Part shown: in pieces, positions 52,701-62,062 of the stretch
How positions within the stretch are numbered: position 1 is the stretch's first letter
Layout: each line of letters opens with the position of its first letter
Assembly (NCBI RefSeq): GCF_900186955.1
Contig: NZ_LT906438.1
Span: 3,100,001-3,164,000, forward strand
Length of the DNA: 64,000 nucleotides
DNA from: Bacillus pumilus
GTDB lineage: Bacteria; Bacillota; Bacilli; Bacillales; Bacillaceae
Reading direction: 5' to 3'
Notes under the pieces: model-generated
What the model was told of the DNA's origin: nothing
Databases searched by the model: none
The model's input: the letters and a program-made list of their open reading frames with translations, nothing else
Translations under genes and position numbers: made by a program

Positions 52701-52907
52701 TTATACGACATCATATCCCTGTTCTTCAATTACATCAGAGATACGGTGCAACGTGACTTGATCTGGGTGAAATGAAACTTCCACCTCTCCTTTGTCTAAA
52801 TGGACTTTCACAGATTCAACACCTGCTAGTTCTCCTACATTTCCTTCGACTGCTTTCACGCAATGTCCGCAAGACATGCCCTGCACTTGAAGTGTTGCTT
52901 GCTCCAC
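52701..52907 (-). CDS. copZ: Copper chaperone CopZ
   Basis: 68-residue ferredoxin-like heavy-metal domain protein with GMSCGHCVKAVEG (Cys13, Cys16), the Cu+ site, and a length typical of CopZ. It hands Cu+ to the N-terminal domains of CopA. A perfect CsoR operator lies just upstream. Confidence 0.95.
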   Translation of the reverse strand: MEQATLQVQGMSCGHCVKAVEGNVGELAGVESVKVHLDKGEVEVSFHPDQVTLHRISDVIEEQGYDVV

Positions 52908-52945
52908 TTCTCATCGCCTCCATCAATCATTTTCTACACCTTACT

Positions 52946-52962
52946 ATACCCTAGTAGGGTAT
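52946..52962. promoter_or_regulatory. CsoR operator of copZA
   Basis: ATACCCTAGTAGGGTAT, a perfect 17-bp palindrome with the ACCCTA/TAGGGT arms of Bacillus CsoR sites, in the gap between csoR and copZ. Confidence 0.92.
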
Positions 52963-52981
52963 CAATGTAAACATATAAATG

Positions 52982-53287
52982 CTACGATTTTGTCAGTTTC
53001 GTAAAGACCGTCATTAACTCTTCAATGGCTTCATCCCCATTGCCGCTCTTGATTGCATCTGCTACACAATGATGGGTATGCTTTTCCATCAATTGAAGAC
53101 TGACCTTTTTCAAAGCCGCATTGACAGCGGAGATTTGATTGACAACATCTATACAGTAACGATCGTTTTCAATCATTTGCTGAATCCCGCGCACTTGTCC
53201 TTCCACTCGTTTCAACCGATTGATCAATTGATCTTTATCCTTCTCTGCTCTTGGCGAAGCCATATGTCTTTCTTCATGTTCTGTCAT
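52982..53287 (-). CDS. csoR: Copper-sensing repressor CsoR
   Basis: 101-residue all-helical DUF156-family repressor. The Cu+ ligands are at the classical places, Cys45 (NDRYCIDVV), His70 and Cys74 (EKHTHHC). It binds the palindrome upstream of copZ and lets go when Cu+ is bound. The gene order csoR-copZ-copA is that of B. subtilis. Confidence 0.95.
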   Translation of the reverse strand: MTEHEERHMASPRAEKDKDQLINRLKRVEGQVRGIQQMIENDRYCIDVVNQISAVNAALKKVSLQLMEKHTHHCVADAIKSGNGDEAIEELMTVFTKLTKS

Positions 53288-53388
53288 GTGATCACCTTTT
53301 TTCCATTATGACTTGTCTTTACCTAAATTAAAGCATATCTCCACCGGAAAAGGCAAAGATATGCTGAATACACTCTATAGTGTTTGCT

Positions 53389-53844
53389 TTAGTTTGTTAA
53401 TTGTTCAATGTCCTGCAATAGATTGACGGATTGCTGAAGCTGCTTAATCAATCCTTGCTGGTCCTCAAGCATGGCGGCAACGTCGATGTTGTCTGCTTTC
53501 AATTGCTGTAAATACGTCTGAATTTCCTCTGACAGCACTTTATTTTTTTCAATGATTTGCGCATGCAGGTCTTCTGCCATTTTTGGCGCTGTGACCTCAT
53601 TAAAATCTTGAATGTCTGCCTTCAATGATTCAAGCTGCTGCGTTAATTCTGCCTTTTTGGCGGCGTTTTGGACAGCTTCTTCAGCAAGCTTTGGAAAGTC
53701 CTCTGTAAATTGCTGAATGTCTGTGACATAGTCATTTGCCTCAGTGACATATGTCGTTGTATCGTTGACTTGATCAAGTAAGCTGGAGCACCCGCTTAAT
53801 ACAAGCGTTCCGGAAAATAGGAAAGCTATCACATATTTTTTCAA
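53389..53844 (-). CDS. yybP: YybP-like lipoprotein under manganese riboswitch control
   Basis: 151-residue lipoprotein (lipobox LSGC, Cys19). The mature part is nearly all helical with heptad-like Leu/Ile spacing and many Glu, Gln and Lys; no membrane segment other than the signal. It fits the DUF6376-type small lipoproteins. The start is TTG behind AAAGGATG. A Mn2+ riboswitch with terminator directly upstream is strong support for the name, because yybP is a founding member of that riboswitch class. Function is unknown. Confidence 0.75.
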   Translation of the reverse strand: MKKYVIAFLFSGTLVLSGCSSLLDQVNDTTTYVTEANDYVTDIQQFTEDFPKLAEEAVQNAAKKAELTQQLESLKADIQDFNEVTAPKMAEDLHAQIIEKNKVLSEEIQTYLQQLKADNIDVAAMLEDQQGLIKQLQQSVNLLQDIEQLTN

Positions 53845-53924
53845 GATCGATCATCCTTTCATCTGTGGGATTAAAAGCATCATTTGTTCAGCTTCCCTAT
53901 CACACAGACTTAAAAAGACCTTAA

Positions 53925-53972
53925 AAATAGCCAGACCTTTGCCTCATGTGTGATAGGCAAAGGTCTGGCTAA
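53925..53972 (-). terminator. Riboswitch terminator ahead of the yybP-like gene
   Basis: A perfect 15-bp stem (53929-53943 with 53956-53970) followed by UAUUUUU on the minus strand. Its 5' arm AGCCAGACCUUUGCC contains the 3' strand of the aptamer's closing helix, so aptamer and terminator exclude each other. Confidence 0.9.
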
Positions 53973-54053
53973 CATTGTTCATGCCGGAATGGCCGAGAAG
54001 CAATCGCTGCTTCTGTAATGACGACCAAACCGTAAAAGCTACTCCCCTTTAGG
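53940..54053 (-). promoter_or_regulatory. Mn2+ riboswitch (yybP-ykoY class)
   Basis: Minus-strand RNA with the class landmarks in order: AAAGGGGAGUAGC, GGUCGUCAUUAC, a hairpin AGAAGCA/UGCUUCU, CGGCCAUUCCGGCAUGAAC, and GUUAGCCAGACCUUUGCC. The 5' AAAGG pairs with the 3' CCUUU. The terminator uses the same 3' strand, so manganese should turn the downstream lipoprotein gene on. Assigned by recognition of the consensus. Confidence 0.9.
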
Positions 54054-54075
54054 AAACCGTTCAAATGTTATGTTT

Positions 54076-54104
54076 ATCATATCGAATGTCAGGACAACCG
54101 TCAA
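54076..54104 (-). promoter_or_regulatory. Promoter of the Mn2+ riboswitch transcript
   Basis: Minus-strand TTGACG (54099-54104), 17-bp spacer, TATGAT (54076-54081), starting transcription about 15 bases before the aptamer. Confidence 0.82.
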
Positions 54105-54122
54105 TGAGAAGCAAGCGGTAGG

Positions 54123-55711
54123 TCAATTCTCTTCATAAAGCATATAGTCCGCTCCAGTGGACGCATAAATCCAGTTCCGTCCTTGGCGTTTTGACATATA
54201 CAAGGCCTGGTCCGCTTCAAATAGAAGAGTTTCTAATACATTGGGATCATAAACTGTATGAGCAATTCCAAAGCTCGCTGTTACTCGCACTTTTTCCTCA
54301 TCATTCTCAAAGAAACTCATCTCAAATGAATGTCTAATTTGCTCCGCAATATGACATGCCTCTTCGAAAGAATGATGCGGCAGACAAATAGCAAACTCTT
54401 CTCCGCCATATCGTCCGAATAAATCGTCCATTTGTAAATGCTGCTGACAAATGGTGACAACATGACGCAGTGCCTCGTCTCCAATATGATGTCCGTGTGT
54501 GTCATTGATTTGTTTAAAGAAATCAATATCAAACAGCATAACAGCCGTATCCTGCGCATCCTCTTCCAGGATCATCTGCGTTCGTTCAATAAATGAAGAC
54601 CGATTGAAGATATTCGTCAATCCATCAATATACGCACGACGCTCCAGCTCTTCCTGCAGCAAACGCTGCTCTGTTACATCACTGATCACAATTTGCCTGC
54701 CCTCGATCTCTCCTCTTCTATTAAATAACGATGAAGCGGTCAGAAGATAATAGCTGGACTGATCTTCTTCCTTTTTCCACATTAAATCATATTGCGAATG
54801 ATCCTGCGGAGAACGCAGCCACTGGAAGAACGCGGTATCTTTGATGATCCCTGAGAAAATATCGTCTATTTTATAGCCAATTCCCTTTTTATTAGAAAGT
54901 GCTGGAATGATCGATGCAGCAGCGGGGTTGTAATCTATGAGTGTCCGGTATCGATCTAAAATGAGAACCCCTTCAGACATATGCTCAAACACACGCTCCA
55001 TCGCAATGGGAGAGAGCTTAAAGAGCTGGAACGACATAATCGCCCATAAGTAGAGCGCATTGGTTAAAAACATCACCACAGGGACCGGGTCAATATGAAG
55101 AGGTGTCACGCCTAATAAATAGATAAAAGATGTCGTGATTGGCAGTAACATGCCCACTAGCAAAATAAGGATCTGCTTTAAATACTCTTTTTTGTCACAC
55201 GCAAAAACCAAACCAGCATAAAAATAGCGAGCATCGAACAGCCAAATGTATAGACGCCATGAATGATATACCAATAGCCAATCGTAAAGTCAGCCAATAA
55301 AAATCCGTCTACTGGATTCATCGTGATGCTTCGATAAAAGAGTGAATGAAAAGAGTTGGTGAACACCATAATGGTGGTGAGAGTTGGAATCAGTAAGATG
55401 AGAAGCACGCGGCGCTTTGTAAAATATTGATGGAATCCAGTAAATTGCAGCACAATCATCAGACTGAATGGCGCGATGAACGGAAGACCTATGTATTGAA
55501 AACAAACCCAGAACATAATCTCCCTAGGTGTACTTGCCAATAATTCAAATGTGTGCCCAAAGATATAAATCGCAGTTGCTCCAGACATGTACATAAACAA
55601 TTGACAGCCAATATACCGGTGGCGGTTCGCATGAGCAATGATTGATAATATCACGGACAGAATGCCAGAAACACTCATGATCACAATAAAATGTAAAACA
55701 ATCGAATCCAT
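54123..55711 (-). pseudogene. Membrane diguanylate cyclase (7TM-PAS-GGDEF), split by a frameshift
   Basis: Two overlapping frames make one protein of about 528 residues. The first (from 55711) encodes about five membrane segments and ends at 55178. The second (to 54123) carries the remaining membrane segments, a PAS domain (about VFEHMSEGVLILDRYRTLIDYNPAA) and a GGDEF domain with intact active site RYGGEEFAI and substrate block DIDFFKQINDTHGHHIGDEAL. The layout is the 7TM histidine-kinase-type sensor + PAS + GGDEF. The break is at a run of six T (55188-55193); one more base gives ...RVTKKEYLKQ... without interruption. It may be a true inactive allele, a phase-variable site or a sequencing error. 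Confidence 0.85.
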
Positions 55712-55932
55712 GTAAACGCCCCAATTTCAGTTATTTAGAACTAGTCTAATCTTATTATATATGAGGAAGTCACAAATGGGAAGATGTGATTTTGATTTGG
55801 GTGGAGGTTTTTTGTAAAGTTTCGGTCGACTTTTGTTCATGAGACCTTATATTTCCGCTACTTTTTGCTTAATTTGAGGGAGAGATATATTGCAATCGGA
55901 GAAATATCTGTACAATGTGGGGATTGGGATCA

Positions 55933-56211
55933 ATGAAGAGGAGGCTTGCAAGGTATATGACTTTTTTGATTATCATGGCGGGGCTGTTTATGCTGATTCT
56001 TTTGGAGAAGCCATTTGAGAAGAGAACATCTGGATTGATATTTTTGGTGAGTTATTTACTGCTGATTGCAGTTTATGTGGTTCAAACAACGTTTGTGAAA
56101 ATTGTATCGAATGGTTTGTTGATGATAATTGCGGTGGTTGTGGTTTGTCCTTTGTTTGTGCGGTTTTTAGAGACTTATCCGAAGAAACATTTTAATAAAA
56201 GTCGATCATGA
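55933..56211 (+). CDS. Small membrane protein of unknown function
   Basis: 92 residues with three hydrophobic segments (about 10-25, 32-52, 54-75) and basic ends. A -10 like TACAAT (55911-55916) would start transcription after the upstream ATG at 55915, so the ATG at 55933 is preferred; the SD is weak (GGGA). No recognisable domain. It lies between the GGDEF gene and the defence operon. Confidence 0.55.
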   Translation: MKRRLARYMTFLIIMAGLFMLILLEKPFEKRTSGLIFLVSYLLLIAVYVVQTTFVKIVSNGLLMIIAVVVVCPLFVRFLETYPKKHFNKSRS

Positions 56212-56272
56212 ATAAACAATATCTAAGAATCACTCTAATTGATCGTTAGAATGATATACCGATACAAATCTA

Positions 56273-56311
56273 ATTCTAAGAATAAGCACTCCTCATACTT
56301 ATTCTTAGAAT
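56273..56311. repeat. Long perfect inverted repeat at the 3' side of the defence operon
   Basis: 14-bp perfect arms (56273-56286 and 56298-56311) with an 11-base loop, AT-rich, without a U tract on either side. It stands in the 56212-56466 gap past the res stop. It may end transcription or mark the island boundary. The gap holds no gene that I can support. Confidence 0.6.
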
Positions 56312-56466
56312 CACTAATGCGTATTAATTCCTCTTTCGACAACGTAATTCCCATTTGTGGATTATCAGTTTTGCGTGAGTTACCATGTCAAATAATAAGG
56401 TTTAATTCTTTCTTCAACCTTTTACTACTTCAAATAGTATACCGATGTAAAAAAGTCTCCTGACAT

Positions 56467-59421
56467 TTAATAAACTTGATCTAGTTCAACTGCTCGCTTG
56501 AATGTGATACCTGTATTGATCGCAGCAAAGTGCTTTTCTCCACAACGGATTTTGTCTAATTCTATTTTGCGTAAATCTTCTGCGGCTGTACTTCCTTTTG
56601 TCTCTACAATAAAGTACAATTTCTCTTTGCCATCTTCTTCAACAGATAATGCCCAGTCAGGGTTATAATTTCCAAGTGGCGTTTTAATTTTAAAGTCTGC
56701 AGGCAATTTAATATAAAACTTTACATTCGGATCTTTTTCACATGCTTCGACAAAATCTCTTTCAATTTTAGAATCTACAATTACATGGTCATAAGTAGAA
56801 CGATTATCTGAAACTTTCACAATGCTATCTTCATATGATTCAATTTCTTCTTGTTTGAATAAGCTTTGATCGTATACTTCTTCTGTTTCCAGTTTCTCAT
56901 ATTTAACGCCATCCACCATTGCTAAGCGTTTAGCTGCATTAATAATGCGCGCGGCCTCTAGCATATACATTTGTGGATTCACTTTAAAATCATGTAGCGT
57001 ATCACTCTTCTTTAAAACCGCAATTAATGTTTTACGAGTTAGTTTCGTATCTTGCTGTAACTCCGTTAAAATATCAGGAGTTTTTGTGTATTCTCGTTGA
57101 ACAGTACTGAAACTTGTTTTTGTTGTTGTTTTTTCTTCGATACCACTTTCTTCGATTTTTAATTGCATTCGTTCGTATTCTAATTTCTGAATACGTACTA
57201 ACAATTCATCCTTTAATTTTTTTGCCGCATCGCTAATGACCTGTTCACTATCAAATTGAATCGAATACGTCGTTTTATATTTAATGCGCTCCCACAGCTC
57301 AAGGAATGGCCCAGATAGCGCTTCTTTATTTAAACGAACCGTTTCTTTTTTCTCATGATCTTTAATTTCAATTTTCTCTGTATTAAACTTCTGTTCAATT
57401 GCAGCGATAACTTTCTCAGTCATATTAGGCGCAATTACCTTATATTCTTCAGGTAATTCAAATACTTGATCTTGAATTGCTTTCGCTAAGGCAACTGTAC
57501 CTTTCCCTTTTGAATCTATGTATTTTTGCTCCGTTAAATATTCAACTAGTTTTTTTGAGTACTCATGACCTAAAGGTTTTCGATAACCTGTCAGTTCATC
57601 TTCCTCTAGCACAAGCGAACTAAATGTATCATGCTTAAAAATACCGAACTCTATACCTTCTTTTTCATACTCATGTTGTAAGCCATTTGCAAATTCATCA
57701 TAGCTTTCGTTTGCCATCACTGTTAATGTATTTACTTCGAATCCGTGTACTCGCTCACCATTTTGATTAACAGCTATGCGAAGACCACGGCCAATTTTTT
57801 GGCGTTTCGTAAGTTCATCTTTCGAATCAATTAACGTACAAATTTGGAAGACGTTAGGGTTGTCCCAACCTTCCTTTAATGCTGAATGCGAGAAAATAAA
57901 ACGCAACTTATGAGCTTTTTTTGTCGTCCTTTTTTCTTCATCATACATCGTCAGTAAATCTTCTTTGTCTTTCATGATGATTCGGAAGGCACTTTCATCT
58001 TTTTCCCCACCATTTTTGAATTTACCTTTCTTATCGATTGAGAAGTAGCCATTATGTACTTCTTCAACAGGAATACGATAATCACGAAGCTTTTTATATT
58101 TTGGAGATTTTAATACGTCTCTATACTCTTCTTCAAAAATTTGACCGTATTTCCCTAAATAAGACTTACCTTCATCATCATATTTTCGGTAGTTTGCTAC
58201 GTTATCAATAAAGAATAGACTTAACACTTTAATTCCTAAAGCATTTAGCTTTAACTCTTTATTTAAATGTTCCTCAATTGTTTTACGAATTTGACCACGC
58301 TTCACCTCTAAGTCTGCGTAATGTGCTTGACTTAAATAAATGACAGATGGCTCGCCTGAAAACTCAATGTACTCATTGTCTTTTTCAGCCGATATATCAC
58401 GAACATAACCAATCTCTTCATAAGCCGTTAGCTTTGTCTTTTTCACTAAGTCATCGTTTTTCTTTAAAGAAATAATCTTTTTCACAATGCCTGCTTTCGT
58501 TTTCACTAAAACCTCTACGGATGCTGTAACAGCAGTCTTCGTCGCTTTAATACCTAATAATCGTAAGTGAGCCACATTACCATCAATTGTGCGTTTAACT
58601 CCTGCTACTTCAATTTGTTTTACTAGCTTGTTTTGATACGCTTCAACAGGTCCCAATTTATAAAGTAAAGGATAACCTTCTTCTTTATGCGTTGCAGAGA
58701 AGCGGAATACAAGCGACGGATTTAAAGCAGCAATTGCAGCCTTTGCATTAGCTGTACTATCTACACTTTGTGGCTCGTCAATCAAGACAATTGGATTCGT
58801 TTCCGCAATATAATCTTTAGGTGAAATACCATATAAGCTATCACGGTCGTTGCGGTTGAAAATATTATCTTCACTATTGAACGCTTGAATATTAATAACC
58901 ATAATTTCCACATTTTCATTTGAAGCAAATGCTTGTATATTTTCTAATTTAGAACTATCGTACATAAATTCACGATAAACAATTCCTTGCATTTGTGTTT
59001 TAAAATATTCTTTCGTCATTTGTATTGTTTTCATAACTCCTTCTTTAATCGCTACAGAAGGAACTACAATAATAAATTTCGTAAATCCAAATTTACGATT
59101 CATTTCTAAAATCGATTTTAAATAAACAAAGGTTTTCCCTGTTCCTGTTTCCATTTCGATATTGAACTGAGGGAAAGGTGTTGGAATTGATTGAGCAATT
59201 GGAATACCTTGCTTAATTTGAATCTGTTGAACATTTTGTAGCAGTTTACTTTCTGATACATCAATTTTATTGCCGACACCTTTTTCACCAAATAGCTTTC
59301 CCTGTATATCTTGATCCATAATCGTAAATTCTGATTTACGAATTTGTTGCCCTTCAAATACACTTAATACGGCGCCTATCGCATCTGATTGATATGTTAA
59401 TTCATCAAATTGAATTTTCAT
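56467..59421 (-). CDS. res: Type III restriction enzyme, Res subunit
   Basis: 984-residue ATP-dependent restriction subunit: SF2 helicase core with Walker A ETGTGKT (residues 91-97), DEPQ box in place of DEAD/DEAH (VLIDEPQSVD, about residue 215), and motif VI QKIGRGLRIAVNQNGE; then a C-terminal PD-(D/E)xK nuclease with Asp922 (NPDW), Glu940 and Lys942 (VETKG). The length is usual for type III Res. SD GAGGTGAG precedes the ATG, 12 bases after the mod stop. It needs Mod for site recognition. All motifs needed for activity are present. Confidence 0.94.
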   Translation of the reverse strand: MKIQFDELTYQSDAIGAVLSVFEGQQIRKSEFTIMDQDIQGKLFGEKGVGNKIDVSESKLLQNVQQIQIKQGIPIAQSIPTPFPQFNIEMETGTGKTFVYLKSILEMNRKFGFTKFIIVVPSVAIKEGVMKTIQMTKEYFKTQMQGIVYREFMYDSSKLENIQAFASNENVEIMVINIQAFNSEDNIFNRNDRDSLYGISPKDYIAETNPIVLIDEPQSVDSTANAKAAIAALNPSLVFRFSATHKEEGYPLLYKLGPVEAYQNKLVKQIEVAGVKRTIDGNVAHLRLLGIKATKTAVTASVEVLVKTKAGIVKKIISLKKNDDLVKKTKLTAYEEIGYVRDISAEKDNEYIEFSGEPSVIYLSQAHYADLEVKRGQIRKTIEEHLNKELKLNALGIKVLSLFFIDNVANYRKYDDEGKSYLGKYGQIFEEEYRDVLKSPKYKKLRDYRIPVEEVHNGYFSIDKKGKFKNGGEKDESAFRIIMKDKEDLLTMYDEEKRTTKKAHKLRFIFSHSALKEGWDNPNVFQICTLIDSKDELTKRQKIGRGLRIAVNQNGERVHGFEVNTLTVMANESYDEFANGLQHEYEKEGIEFGIFKHDTFSSLVLEEDELTGYRKPLGHEYSKKLVEYLTEQKYIDSKGKGTVALAKAIQDQVFELPEEYKVIAPNMTEKVIAAIEQKFNTEKIEIKDHEKKETVRLNKEALSGPFLELWERIKYKTTYSIQFDSEQVISDAAKKLKDELLVRIQKLEYERMQLKIEESGIEEKTTTKTSFSTVQREYTKTPDILTELQQDTKLTRKTLIAVLKKSDTLHDFKVNPQMYMLEAARIINAAKRLAMVDGVKYEKLETEEVYDQSLFKQEEIESYEDSIVKVSDNRSTYDHVIVDSKIERDFVEACEKDPNVKFYIKLPADFKIKTPLGNYNPDWALSVEEDGKEKLYFIVETKGSTAAEDLRKIELDKIRCGEKHFAAINTGITFKRAVELDQVY

Positions 59422-59433
59422 TATTGCTCACCT

Positions 59434-61338
59434 CTAAATCGTTAACAAGTTATCTTCTGGATAACCTGCATCTTTTAGAATTTCAATACAGTTCAATTTA
59501 TCTGAATCATTGTTGAAACCTGCATCGCTGAAAATGACGCTGCTTGTATCTGTTCCATGTTCATCACGGCGTGCAATCATGGCTTTTGCAACATCTGGCG
59601 TAATTTCTTTTGATAAGCAAATGAATAAACTTCCAAAAGCAATGTCGTAAATTATTTTGCCGCTTACTTCAAAGGTTTCAATAGGGTATGTTAGCTCTAA
59701 ACCCTGCTTTAACATAATTTCATACACAATGTCTACTTCTGAACGGCCATCAAGAAATGGTGTTTCATATAAATCTAATTCCTCTTCTAAATTAGCAAAA
59801 TCAATATTCCATTCACGGATATTCGATGTATCAAGTTTCAACACTTTAAACCCAATATCAAGTGAAGCTGGATCGACAGTACTTTCAACAAGCATACCTG
59901 CTTGTGATTTCTTTTCTTTTAATTCAGCTTTAATCTTCTCTCCAGCACGGCGAATACGTTCTTCACCTATATCACAAATTGTTTTATAACCAATCTTATA
60001 AGCTTCTGATTTTTCATCTAGTGTCTCTGGTAACTGGACTAAAATGAACTTCCGGTTTCCTTCATCTTCGGAGTTTAACTGAATTGTTGCGTGAGCAGTT
60101 GTTGCTGAACCTGAGAAGAAATCTAAAACTATGTCGTTTTTTTCTGTGAACACTTCCAACAGTCTTTTTAATAGTCCTACTGGCTTAGGATGAGAGAATA
60201 TTTTAGGTTGATCAAATAGATCTGAAATTTCAGCTGAAGCATCTGCATTTAATGCTATATCAGACCAAATTGAAGATACTTTAATTTTTTTGTACTCCTT
60301 TTCATTGTAAAAAACTTTTTGTACCGGAGCCGTAATGCCACGTTTACCAAAGATAATTCTTCCCTCACTAATTCTTCTTTGGACTTCCTTTTCATTGAAT
60401 ACCCAGTAACGCCCTTTAGGAGGATAATGTATTTCTCCTGTATTTGGATTCTCAATTGAAAAATATGGACCTTCATGATTAGCCGATAAATCTTGTGTTG
60501 TCCAAATCCCCCTAGTATCATTATCAGGATTTGAATAATTTTTACTTAGGAATTCTTCCGTAGGCAAAAGCCCAATTTCTTTTTCATTTATCATTTCGAT
60601 TTTTTTTGCATAACAATAAATATAATCATGGATAGAAGGAATATGTCCCTGATTATTCCCGTTCGTTTTCTTTTTCCATATGATGGTTCCTAATAGATTC
60701 TTCTCACCATATATTTCATTCAAAATAAATTTTAATTTTTCATGTTCTTCCTCTCCTATATTTATACAAATAACACCCTTATCACTTAAAAGATTTCTCG
60801 ACAATTTTAATCTTGCATACATCATATTCAGCCAGTCTGTATGAAAACGTCCATTACTTTCCGTATTTGTTGAAATCATATTACCATGTGTATCTACTTG
60901 ACCTGTTTGTTCTAAATAGTTCTGAATACCATCTTTAAAATTATCTTTGTAGACAAAATCTCTCCCAGTATTATACGGCGGATCAATATATATCATTTTT
61001 ATTTTCCCATTATACGATTTTTGTAAAAGCTTCAATACTTCTAAATTATCCCCTTCAATATAAAGGTTTTCTGTCGTATCGAAGTTTTTACTTTTTTCTA
61101 TTATAGGAAGTAACGTGCCTTTTGAAGGTTTTTGTGCGCCTTCAATCATTTTTTTCTTACCATGCCATGTGAACTGGTAGCGTTCTTGCTCTGTTTCTAC
61201 ATCTTCCCCTAATACCGTTTTTAGCATATCAAAATCGATTTTATCGCCATCAGTTAGAGTTTCTGGGAATAGCTCTTTTAAACGTGCAATATTTTGTGCT
61301 GTTAAATTAGGTGTTTCCCCATTCATTTTCTTTACCAT
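59434..61338 (-). CDS. mod: Type III DNA methyltransferase, Mod subunit
   Basis: 634-residue N6-adenine methyltransferase of beta class (catalytic motif first): DPPYNTGRDF (residues 119-128), then a long target-recognition region (about 190-370), then the SAM-binding motif DFFSGSATTAHA (about residue 405). It sets the sequence recognised by the whole system; the target cannot be read from sequence. SD AAAGGAG precedes the ATG at 61338, which lies inside the DUF4391 gene; a second ATG follows 12 bases later. Confidence 0.94.
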   Translation of the reverse strand: MVKKMNGETPNLTAQNIARLKELFPETLTDGDKIDFDMLKTVLGEDVETEQERYQFTWHGKKKMIEGAQKPSKGTLLPIIEKSKNFDTTENLYIEGDNLEVLKLLQKSYNGKIKMIYIDPPYNTGRDFVYKDNFKDGIQNYLEQTGQVDTHGNMISTNTESNGRFHTDWLNMMYARLKLSRNLLSDKGVICINIGEEEHEKLKFILNEIYGEKNLLGTIIWKKKTNGNNQGHIPSIHDYIYCYAKKIEMINEKEIGLLPTEEFLSKNYSNPDNDTRGIWTTQDLSANHEGPYFSIENPNTGEIHYPPKGRYWVFNEKEVQRRISEGRIIFGKRGITAPVQKVFYNEKEYKKIKVSSIWSDIALNADASAEISDLFDQPKIFSHPKPVGLLKRLLEVFTEKNDIVLDFFSGSATTAHATIQLNSEDEGNRKFILVQLPETLDEKSEAYKIGYKTICDIGEERIRRAGEKIKAELKEKKSQAGMLVESTVDPASLDIGFKVLKLDTSNIREWNIDFANLEEELDLYETPFLDGRSEVDIVYEIMLKQGLELTYPIETFEVSGKIIYDIAFGSLFICLSKEITPDVAKAMIARRDEHGTDTSSVIFSDAGFNNDSDKLNCIEILKDAGYPEDNLLTI

Positions 61339-62062
61339 TGCCTATCTCCTTTTCTATTAATGCCTGTTTCTCAAGCTTTATTTTATTCGCTGCTTGTTGT
61401 AATTCAACCCGCTTATTCAACTGTGTCTCTTTTTTGGCTAGCTTCACATAACCATCAATTTGTGTATCCATCACAATGAGTTTCTCTAGTAAGTTATTTT
61501 GTAATGAAATAGGCGTATAAATGTTGTACCGCACTTGTAATTCTATTTTCAACAATTGCTCAAGCCATGATTCATAAATTGTTTTTAAGTTCGTTTTATT
61601 AAAGGCATCAAAGCGCAACTGCTCTTCTACTTTTTGCAATGTAACAACTTCTTGAATCTCATATAGCACCTTGCTTGATAAATATCCATCCTTTTTCTTT
61701 TCATGTGTTGAAAATATCCATTTTGTTTGCATCTCATCGAAAAATAAGACAACGAGCGGATTCGGCATAATACCCATAAACACTTTATAAATTTGAACGG
61801 ACTTTTTTATATCTTTTACGTTTATAGCTAAAAATACAATTGAATCATAGCGCTCTATTTCGTTCTCATACACTTCAATATTCGTATTATTAGTTTGAAT
61901 TGTAGCTAAGATACGAATACCTCTCGAAACTACATGCTCAGAAATGATTTTTTTCTGAGCATGTGTTAATTTGTTTTCAATTTGATTATACGGCAATGTT
62001 TTCATAATTTGCGTTGCTTTCGGAAATCCAATCGCCTTTAATAACTGTGCTTCATTCATCAT
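61307..62062 (-). CDS. DUF4391 protein of the extended type III operon
   Basis: 251 residues. It fits the DUF4391 family, often seen next to type III modification genes (recognised from memory). The N-terminal part is mixed alpha/beta; the last third is a charged coiled-coil-like helix (LNKRVELQQAANKIKLEKQALIEKEIG). It contains no catalytic motif I know. Its start overlaps the helicase stop (ATGATGA) and its end overlaps mod by 32 bases, so all four genes are translationally linked. Possible adaptor between the helicase and the Mod-Res complex; this is inference. Confidence 0.82.
   Translation of the reverse strand: MMNEAQLLKAIGFPKATQIMKTLPYNQIENKLTHAQKKIISEHVVSRGIRILATIQTNNTNIEVYENEIERYDSIVFLAINVKDIKKSVQIYKVFMGIMPNPLVVLFFDEMQTKWIFSTHEKKKDGYLSSKVLYEIQEVVTLQKVEEQLRFDAFNKTNLKTIYESWLEQLLKIELQVRYNIYTPISLQNNLLEKLIVMDTQIDGYVKLAKKETQLNKRVELQQAANKIKLEKQALIEKEIGNGKENEWGNT

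Noticed and set aside
56239..56463. 74-codon plus-strand open frame in the gap past res
   Set aside because: No SD, rare-looking composition, and it runs through the long inverted repeat; not credible as a gene.
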